A stretch of DNA of 64,000 nucleotides, from contig NC_092346.1 in the NCBI RefSeq assembly GCF_963676685.1, positions 27,603,133 through 27,667,132 on the forward strand, given 5' to 3'. The position numbers and the translations under genes were made by a program. Shown in pieces: positions 61,001-64,000 of this stretch. How positions within the stretch are numbered: the first letter of the stretch is position 1; each line of letters begins with the position of its first letter. The notes beneath the pieces are model-generated. The model was not told where the DNA came from and ran no database searches. It saw only the letters and a list, made by a program, of their open reading frames with translations. The stretch is from Mytilus edulis. Lineage: Eukaryota > Mollusca > Bivalvia > Mytilida > Mytilidae.

Positions 61001-62643
61001 ATTAGGTGTATAAAATGATTGTAAGGTGTAAATGTTTGTCCCAAAGGTATCATCTGGCGTGACCTCATTTTCATGGTTTGTTGGTCAATGTTAAATTGTG
61101 TGTTTTTGGTCTGTTTTTCAAAAACTGTACCCAGTAGGTAAACTATATTTAGTTTATTTAATGATTGTAAGGTGTATTGTCTGTCTAGAAGGTATAATCT
61201 GACCCTGACCTCATTTTCATGGTTCATTGGTCAATGTTAAGTTTTTGTGTTTTGGTTTCTTTTTCAATTACCATAAGCAAATGGTCAACTATATTTGATG
61301 AAAAGGGTGCTATAAACAGTTTCGTACTAAAAACTAGGGGTATTTCCCCAGTGAGATTTACATACTGATGGAATTCCCTGCTATTTATATACCACTAAAT
61401 GAAGAAGTTGATTGTTTTTTATGTTCAATGTGAAAAACATATATTGAAGTTCAATTAAAATGCCACTTTTGTCAAGATTTAAAAAAAAAAAAATGTTTTT
61501 GTGACTTCCTACTATATGGGAGGCAACTCCATAAACAGCTGATTTTCACCTGTTGCAAAAAGCACTTTGATTTGTCAGGTAAGATAGCTCCTTTCGGAGC
61601 AGGCGAACGTAGGCTGAAACTACATTTACTTAAATCAGCCGGATAATCTCTTCGAAATGCATATTATAAGAAATCTCAAATATATGCACAGGTTACTGAT
61701 CCGTGTGTCCAAAGGTGGTCTGTTTTTAAGGTTTTTTAGGGGGAAAATGCCTAATTTCCAGCTGATAACTTGTACCAATTTGCATGTTTAAACAAGAGAT
61801 GTTGGATTTTTTTTTATTTATTCAGAAAGTTCATAGAATTATCTTTCCATTGATGTATAGATATCTATATAACTATGAATATCTGACTTCTGCATGATGG
61901 GTCCACTATTACATGCCCTGTTACAGAATGACGTCACGTAAAAAACTGTTGATTGCACCCTTAAGGGACAAATACAAAATATTAGTGATGTTTTAGCATA
62001 GAAATGTGTTTGCAAATGGAGTAAAATAATTCTGAAAAATATTGTACGGCATGTATACATTAATTTAAAAGCATCAGTTTGGTATATTTAATGCAAATAT
62101 TACAGATTTGTACACAGCAACCAGATAAAAGAAAACCAGACTCTGTGCGAATATTGAAGTTTTTTAATTTTTTGCGACGTCATGATATTTTTATTCAATC
62201 TCTCATATATTTGGAACCAAAAGTTGCATATGAAAAGTGTAGATTTTTTCTACTTTGACCTTTACTCCTGATCAGTGTTACATAAAGTTTTATTCATTAT
62301 AATATATATTTGGTACTTTTTATAGTCAAAAAGGTACACATGCCATTCCTAAGAAAAACACTATTTCAATATTTTCTCAACTCAGCTATAACTTAGTTCA
62401 TATAGTACTAGGAACAAAATCTATTTAAAGTAACTTTATTCATGCCTATTTCATAGTTTTTATTCTATTTATTTAAAAGAAACCCTATTTTATGATTTAT
62501 TTTCTTTGTAAAACTGATGAAAATGTGATACAGGAAATGTTTGGGATTTGCCAGTTAAACTGTTTGCCACTGGCCAATATGCCACTACCGCGCGACATAA
62601 AAAAAGAGCTGTAGTTTCACTATTTGTGGTCACAATCCTTAAA
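30998..62643 (+). CDS. Divergent DYRK-family protein kinase (at least 10 supported exons)
   Basis: Exons 30998-31080, 31703-31824, 32317-32444, 41878-42018, 43867-43962, 46651-46765, 52974-53095, 54054-54176, 55452-55551, 56149-56232, 57738-57824 and perhaps 62534-62643 all join in phase through GT-AG introns (about 437 codons if all are used). The product is a CMGC serine/threonine-type kinase. Motifs, numbered from the first Met: glycine loop KGQSGV, VIK lysine K123, helix-C E136, catalytic loop HADLKPDN (216-223), DFG (239-241), APE (267-269), [17 protein letters not shown] affinity is shown by FTNDEGHFY before the N-lobe (like the DYRK DH box), LKVIDFG, and the insert-free C-lobe ending [17 protein letters not shown]. 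The DYRK YxY pair aligns with D257 and E259. I do not recognise an exact vertebrate orthologue. Confidence 0.85.
31321..31640 (+). repeat. SINE-like 'ATGATTGCC' repeat upstream of kinase exon 2
   Basis: AGAGGATGTGGTATGATTGC ... CAGATGTAAAACAATTCAAA ... ACAGAATGTTTCGGGGTT. It ends about 65 bp before the exon at 31703; a second fragment of the 3' part is at 32071-32165. Confidence 0.65.
31703..31824 (+). CDS. Kinase gene exon, DYRK N-terminal (NAPA-like) region
   Basis: 122 nt, flanked by CTTTTATAG and GTTAGT. It encodes [20 protein letters not shown] then [14 protein letters not shown]..., resembling the helix before the DH box of class 2 DYRKs. Incoming phase 2 and outgoing phase 1 match both neighbours. 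Confidence 0.62.
32317..32444 (+). CDS. Kinase exon: DH-box-like motif and glycine loop
   Basis: Acceptor TTTTCCAG, donor GCAGAG|GTAAGA. It reads [16 protein letters not shown], then [28 protein letters not shown] aligns with the YDDDxGxY box of DYRKs, and [10 protein letters not shown] with their KGSFGQVVKA. The loop has Ser where most kinases have the aromatic residue, and one extra residue before it. Confidence 0.82.
33135..33474. repeat. 68-bp minisatellite, 5 units, in a kinase intron
   Basis: Units start at 33135, 33203, 33271, 33339 and 33407 (CAATGACCGACCATGCCAGG ... GTATATCCAGTCAAGGTCGT). Two subtypes occur, GACCGACCATGC and GGCCGACTGTGC, in the order A-B-A-A-B. Confidence 0.92.
34345..34552 (+). 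mobile_element. tRNA-derived SINE-like copy
   Basis: GATGACTGAGTGGTCTTAG resembles a tRNA-type pol III A box and GAGGTGTTGAGTTAAAA a decayed B box. The 3' part has CCAGGCACTCCAAGCTTCCT, GACCACCAAGAAATGGCATT and a terminal (CAAT)n. Related 3' tails occur at about 47590-47660 and 59600-59665. Confidence 0.6.
36159..36368. mobile_element. MITE with CTGTAAATTCAGAAATTATTGC-type ends
   Basis: CTGTCAATTAAGAAATTACTGC at the left against GCAATAATTTCTGAATTTACAG at the right (each read in two parts). Interior ACAGGGTTATAATCGCAA and TCGCATTTTAGTCTGAAAT recur at 57511-57704 and partly at 47900-48170. Confidence 0.7.
36780..36975. repeat. Degenerate tandem duplication, about 115 bp unit
   Basis: The phrase CATTCTATGAGTAATGATTA recurs as CATTCTATGAGTGATTATTA after a similar AT-rich lead. 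Confidence 0.5.
39019..39166. mobile_element. GGATCCAG MITE, second subtype
   Basis: TGTCGGATCCAGAACATTTC at the left, CCCTGGATCTGCC at the right. Interior CCCCTGACTGACCTAAGGGG and GACCCGCTCCAGTCATGCTT distinguish it from the 46383 subtype and match 53854-53990 in reverse. Confidence 0.7.
39775..39905. repeat. Short tandem repeat, about 51-bp unit
   Basis: CCATCCACTGGTTTCTCTTT CTGCAT is repeated twice, preceded by degenerate CATCCATTC words. Confidence 0.7.
41300..41610 (+). repeat. Dispersed repeat 'AAGAATGTGTCCATAGTACA'
   Basis: Runs from AAACAAGAATGTGTCCATAG through GACGAACGAACGCACGG to CATAATGCCCCTCTACTGTC. I recognise this as a mollusc interspersed repeat; a search would be needed to confirm. 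Confidence 0.5.
41878..42018 (+). CDS. Kinase exon: VIK lysine and helix C
   Basis: 141 nt, phase 0 at both ends (TTTTGCAG acceptor, TTTTG|GTAAG donor). TIVVIKVL supplies the ATP-binding lysine (K123) and [11 protein letters not shown] the helix-C glutamate (E136). [14 protein letters not shown] corresponds to the DYRK stretch before the NFTF strand. The frame stays open into the intron, but the read-through carries no kinase similarity. Confidence 0.88.
42490..42675. repeat. Tandem repeat, about 71-bp unit, 2.5 copies
   Basis: GAAAAATTGATGCTA follows TATATTTGGCA.TA.A.T three times, with AATCTTTTTAAGTATAGTG between copies. Intronic. Confidence 0.75.
43867..43962 (+). CDS. Kinase exon: hinge region
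   Basis: 96 nt in phase 0 (TTTGCAG / AAG|GTAAAA). [16 protein letters not shown] aligns with the DYRK NFTF...HICMTFELL hinge. The rest ([16 protein letters not shown]) is helix D. Confidence 0.86.
44326..44535. mobile_element. MITE with GGATTCAT...TGAATCCACAGTA ends
   Basis: CACTGGATACCAATTTTTGTGG at the left and TACCCATGAATCCACAGTA at the right. A clearer copy is 59819-60033; degraded relatives are at 46805-46975 and 51880-52050. Confidence 0.55.
44571..44880. mobile_element. 310-bp MITE rich in GAATTCGAA/TTCGAATT words
   Basis: TATGCCTCATTCACACGG and CGTGTGAACTCAGCATTA are inverted ends. The interior is built from ATTCGAATT, GCGAAT and their complements, giving multiple nested stems. Confidence 0.8.
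46203..46275 (+). repeat. SINE-like 'ATGATTGCC' 5' fragment
   Basis: AGAAGATGTGGTAGGATTGC ... CCAATGAGACAAAGCTTCAC matches the family head; the reverse head is at 47020-47157 (GGCACTCACACCACATCTTC). Confidence 0.6.
46383..46529. mobile_element. Complete GGCGGATCCAG MITE
   Basis: GGGGCGGATCCAGCCATTTT at the left and CCCCTGGATCCGCC at the right. A 9-G run and GGGTTCCAACCCCCGGATCC lie inside. It lies about 120 bp upstream of the catalytic-loop exon. Confidence 0.85.
46651..46765 (+). CDS. Kinase exon: catalytic loop
   Basis: Acceptor TTTTTTGCAG, donor AAGAAAA|GTAAGT, outgoing phase 1. [16 protein letters not shown] holds the catalytic Asp218, Lys220 and Asn223. DYRKs usually have HCDLKPEN; Ala replaces Cys here, as in PRP4-type CMGC kinases. 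Confidence 0.92.
47900..48170. repeat. Degraded copy of the ATTATTGC MITE
   Basis: GAAATTATTGCGAGATTATT at the left and GCACGCAATAATTTTTGAC...TTTACAGTA at the right; the interior differs from 57511-57704. Confidence 0.5.
48171..52973. other. Kinase intron with diverged internal duplications
   Basis: Segments at about 49370-49560 and 49680-49860 share order and words (AGTTTTTG, AGTATTT.ATAACAA, CATTGGTCAATA), suggesting an old duplication of about 300 bp. Satellite-core relics occur at 50735-50780 and 52345-52385. Confidence 0.45.
52974..53095 (+). CDS. Kinase exon: DFG motif and activation segment
   Basis: Acceptor TTTATTTCCAG, donor [21 protein letters not shown] supplies Mg-binding Asp239. 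The segment [14 protein letters not shown] aligns without gaps to DYRK2 VYTYIQSRFYRAPE: both tyrosines become Asp257 and Glu259, and the arginine becomes Pro263. Tyr254-Tyr255 just upstream are the only nearby tyrosines besides Tyr265 of LYRAPE. Confidence 0.92.
53854..53990. mobile_element. GGATCCGCC MITE (reverse copy)
   Basis: AGAGGCGGATTTAGGGGGGG at the left and TTCTGGATCCGCC at the right. It sits 64 bp before the kinase exon at 54054. Confidence 0.75.
54054..54176 (+). CDS. Kinase exon: P+1 and helix F
   Basis: Phase 0 at both ends (TTATTACAG / AAAAAG|GTAACT). [20 protein letters not shown] includes the conserved helix-F Asp and Trp. [20 protein letters not shown] matches the DYRK AELLTGYPLLPGEDE region. 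Confidence 0.92.
54530..55165. repeat. Tandem repeat array, about 160-bp unit, 3-4 copies
   Basis: GTTTCCAGACAATA.CTTGTGT and AATTAGGGACC.AAAA.GG..CAAAA.AAGCA recur with TTGGGATTGA.TT.GGGG between them. Intronic, degenerate. Confidence 0.7.
55452..55551 (+). CDS. Kinase exon: CMGC helix G region
   Basis: Acceptor TATTTTTTAG, donor AAATG|GTAAAA, outgoing phase 1. [20 protein letters not shown] resembles CMGC MIELLGMPS... . The variable segment seen in DYRK2 after this point is shorter here. Confidence 0.85.
56149..56232 (+). CDS. Kinase exon: helices G-H, followed by partly duplicated copies
   Basis: Acceptor GTTTTTATTCCAG, donor [23 protein letters not shown], then [13 protein letters not shown], which joins with DKRFKP of the next exon to give the CMGC CLxxDPxxR signature. 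The 3' half and its donor are repeated downstream at about 56250-56292 and again, more degraded, to 56313. Confidence 0.85.
56233..56325 (+). repeat. Partial tandem duplication of kinase exon end and donor
   Basis: TTTGTTCTTTTTTGGCTAGT ... AATCCAG|GTAGTA (donor at 56292) and GCAGTATAACTCAG|GTAAGA (donor at 56313) repeat the end of exon 56149-56232. The frame is open across both. Using either donor adds 59 or 80 nt and shifts the frame of the next exon. Confidence 0.75.
57186..57425. repeat. Tandem duplication, about 115-bp unit
   Basis: TAAGAAATTA.T.AA.ATGAAT and CTAAG.AAATCAA.TTTAA.CTGT occur twice in order. Intronic. Confidence 0.6.
57511..57704. mobile_element. MITE with TACTGTAAATTCAGAAATTA ends
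   Basis: TACTGTAAATTCAGAAATTA at the left and CGCAATAATTTCTGATAACAGT at the right, with ACAGGGTTATAATCACAA and TCGCATTTTACTCTAAAATG inside. Ends 33 bp from a kinase exon acceptor. Confidence 0.75.
57738..57824 (+). CDS. Kinase exon: end of kinase domain
   Basis: Acceptor TTTAATTTCAG, donor ATACAG|GTACTT, outgoing phase 1. [20 protein letters not shown] is the canonical kinase C-terminal HPFL box. If the donor is not used, the frame reads through 17 more codons to a TGA at 57875-57877, an alternative end of the protein. A MITE ends only 33 bp upstream. Confidence 0.88.
58095..58371. mobile_element. 277-bp MITE with AAGGTGGTACC ends
   Basis: AAGGTGGTACCTAACACT and AGTGTTGGGTACCACCTT are inverted ends. 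No coding capacity. Confidence 0.85.
59401..59600. repeat. GC-rich degenerate tandem repeat 'AAAAACGACCT'
   Basis: AAAAACGACCT recurs at about 59404, 59463, 59502 and 59532, each followed by GCGACCT or TCTGACC and interspersed with GACTTCCG. It creates a spurious 100-codon frame on the minus strand. Confidence 0.75.
59819..60033. mobile_element. MITE with TACTGTGGATTCAT-type ends
   Basis: TACTGTAGATTCATTTATTT plus CGTGGATACCAATTTTCGTG at the left; CACGAAAATTGGTATCCAAC plus TGAATCCACAGTA at the right. Confidence 0.85.
60775..60915. repeat. Inverted repeat, left arm
   Basis: ACTGACCATTAATTTAATGT ... ACAAGTATCACATAAAC ... GAGGTCAAGGTTA ... CAGACCGACATTTT is the imperfect reverse complement of 63378-63515, about 80% by eye. 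Confidence 0.7.
60930..61302. repeat. Tandem repeat, about 145-bp unit, 2.5 copies
   Basis: GACCTCATTTTCATGGTT, GGTCAATGTTAA and GTTTTTGTGTTTTGGT recur in the same order. A shorter relative lies at about 43085-43170. The 658-bp element is inserted at its right end. Confidence 0.8.
61303..61960. mobile_element. 658-bp TIR element, copy 1
   Basis: Ends AAGGGTGCTATAAACAGTTT and AACTGTTGATTGCACCC are imperfect inverted repeats. It contains a hairpin GCTCCTTTCGGAGC and no long open frame. Roughly 99% identical to 62726-63383 by eye (a few substitutions and homopolymer indels). Confidence 0.88.
62534..62643 (+). CDS. Candidate last or near-last kinase exon
   Basis: A phase-compatible exon (acceptor GTGATACAG, donor CTTAAA|GTAAGA) encoding [20 protein letters not shown] followed by a basic and hydrophobic end. 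Without splicing, the frame stops shortly after (ends in QMQKS). No family similarity is recognisable, so the call rests on phase and splice sites only. It sits between two nearly identical 658-bp elements. Confidence 0.33.
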
Positions 62644-62725
62644 GTAAGACATCATTTTAATCGGTATAGTGTACAGATGCAGAAAAGCTGAGAATTTTTT
62701 ATATATCGCATACAAGGTTTTGCTT

Positions 62726-63383
62726 AAGGGTGCTATAAACAGTTTCGTACTAAAAACTAGGGGTATTTCCCCATTGAGATTTACATACTGATGGAATTCC
62801 CTGCTATTTATATACCACTAAATGAAAAAGTTGATTGTTTTTTTATGTTCAATGTGAAAAACATATATTGAAGTTCAATTAAAATGCCACTTTTGTCAAG
62901 ATTTTAAAAAAAAAAATGTTTTTGTGACTTCCTACTATATGGGAGGCAACTCCATAAACAGCTGATTTTCACCTGTTGCAAAAAGCACTTTGATTTGTCA
63001 GGTAAGATAGCTCCTTTCGGAGCAGGCGAACGTAGGCTGAAACTACATTTACTTAAATCAGCCGGATAATCTCTTCGAAATGCATATTTTAAGAAATCTC
63101 AAATATATGCACAGGTTACTGATCCGTGTGTCCAAAGGTGGTCTGTTTTTAAGGTTTTTTAGGGGGAAAATGCCTAATTTCCAGCTGATAACTTGTACCA
63201 ATTTGCATGTTTAAACAAGAGATGTTGGATTTTTTTTTATTTATTCAGAAAGTTCATAGAATTATCTTTCCATTGATGTATAGATATCTATATAACTATG
63301 AATATCTGACTTCTGCATGATGGGTCCACTATTACATGCCCTGTTACAGAATGACGTCACGTAAAAAACTGTTGATTGCACCC
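62726..63383. mobile_element. 658-bp TIR element, copy 2 (direct orientation)
   Basis: Same ends as copy 1. TTAA lies immediately outside its left end (62724-62727) and immediately outside the right end of copy 1 (61961-61964), but not at the two outer ends. Confidence 0.88.
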
Positions 63384-63520
63384 AAATGTCTGTCTGGCAG
63401 ATATTATGTAACCTTGACCTTATTGTCATAAATCTCTAAACAATTTATGCGATACTTGTACTCAAATTTTTATCTTGAAGACTTTCAACATCAATTTAAT
63501 GGTCAGTAAACAGGAAGATA
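63384..63520. repeat. Inverted repeat, right arm
   Basis: Reverse-complement partner of 60775-60915: GACCTTATTGTCATAAATCT ... GCGATACTTGTACTC ... GACTTTCAACATCAATTTAA. Confidence 0.7.
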
Positions 63521-63633
63521 TTTCAGTGTGTATGTGCACTATTGTATACTGAATATCATTCATCATATTATTATATGCAAGTATTACACTGGAAAAAAAG
63601 TCCATTTGTTTTGATGCCAATATTTTAAGCTCA

Positions 63634-63874
63634 GGGCAAATAAAAAAGTATGTGTGGTTCCAGTTACATCTGAAAAAAAAGTTAGGGTAGGTAGGTGGGG
63701 ATTTTTTTTTTTATTTTATGTTTTCTTTGTACATTGGGTCTATGGGAGTAACATTCTGACTTTAACAGTGCTTAATGAAAAATGACAATAAAATCTTTAG
63801 GGTAGGCTATTTTTAAGCCGAAAAAGTAGGGATGGTAGGGTTACTGGAACCACACATATATTTTTATTTGGCCT
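63634..63874. mobile_element. MITE with GTGTGGTTCCAGT ends
   Basis: GGGCAAATAAAAAAGTATGT plus GTGGTTCCAGTTAC at the left; GTTACTGGAACCACACATAT plus TTTTATTTGGCC at the right. Confidence 0.8.
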
Positions 63875-64000
63875 CAACAGGTCTGGAAGATGATTAAACT
63901 CATTTTTATAGAGGGATTATATTTTCTTAAATTTTTTTACCCTCTTCTGGTTATTAATGTATTGACTTCTAATCTGCTAATTTCTTTTAATGGAATCCAT

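Noticed and set aside
60940..61227. 95-codon minus-strand open frame
   Set aside because: Contains the same peptide twice because it reads through the 145-bp tandem repeat.
61303..63383. LTR retrotransposon with 658-bp LTRs
   Set aside because: The copies begin and end with inverted GGGTGC/GCACCC rather than simple TG/CA; there is no primer-binding site, polypurine tract or coding interior, and no flanking duplication at the outer ends.

Overview
The window is AT-rich, intron-rich animal DNA packed with short transposon families (MITE-like inverted-repeat elements, SINE-like copies, tandem satellites). Several families look like ones I associate with bivalve genomes, Mytilus mussels in particular. 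That assignment comes from recognising motifs and was not checked by a search. There are no rRNA or tRNA genes, no bacterial genes and no CRISPR arrays.

Two protein-coding genes can be assembled from splice-compatible exons, and they stand head to head. (1) On the minus strand, 28969 down to 25731, three coding exons join in phase into a 319-residue BH3-only cell-death protein that I identify as a mollusc BAD homologue. It has a textbook BH3 core, a BAD-type RGRxRS kinase site that also forms a 14-3-3 motif, a PKA-type RRxS serine inside BH3, and a tryptophan-rich C-terminus. It also has a dynein-light-chain-like STQT motif, which is a BIM/BMF trait. (2) On the plus strand, about 31.0 to 57.8 kb and possibly to 62.6 kb, at least ten exons encode a divergent DYRK-family kinase. 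Catalytic residues are intact, but both activation-loop tyrosines of the family YxY motif are replaced by acidic residues.

Layout. 1-25.7 kb: no convincing gene. It holds a 117-bp satellite array split by a 1-kb insertion, a near-perfect foldback element, an E-box-rich palindromic element, a duplicated 0.43-0.48 kb segment and several dispersed repeats. There is one weak candidate for a secreted-protein first exon near 19.4 kb. 25.7-29.3 kb: the BAD-like gene. 29.3-31 kb: shared upstream region with a 108-bp hairpin. 31-57.8 kb: the kinase gene, whose large introns hold a 68-bp minisatellite, MITEs and SINE-like tails. 57.8-64 kb: repeat-dense downstream region, including two nearly identical 658-bp elements that bracket a possible last kinase exon.

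Functionally, the BAD homologue would be a survival-signal-controlled antagonist of BCL-2-type proteins, and the kinase a possibly constitutively active DYRK relative. Nothing in the sequence shows that the two act together beyond their divergent arrangement.
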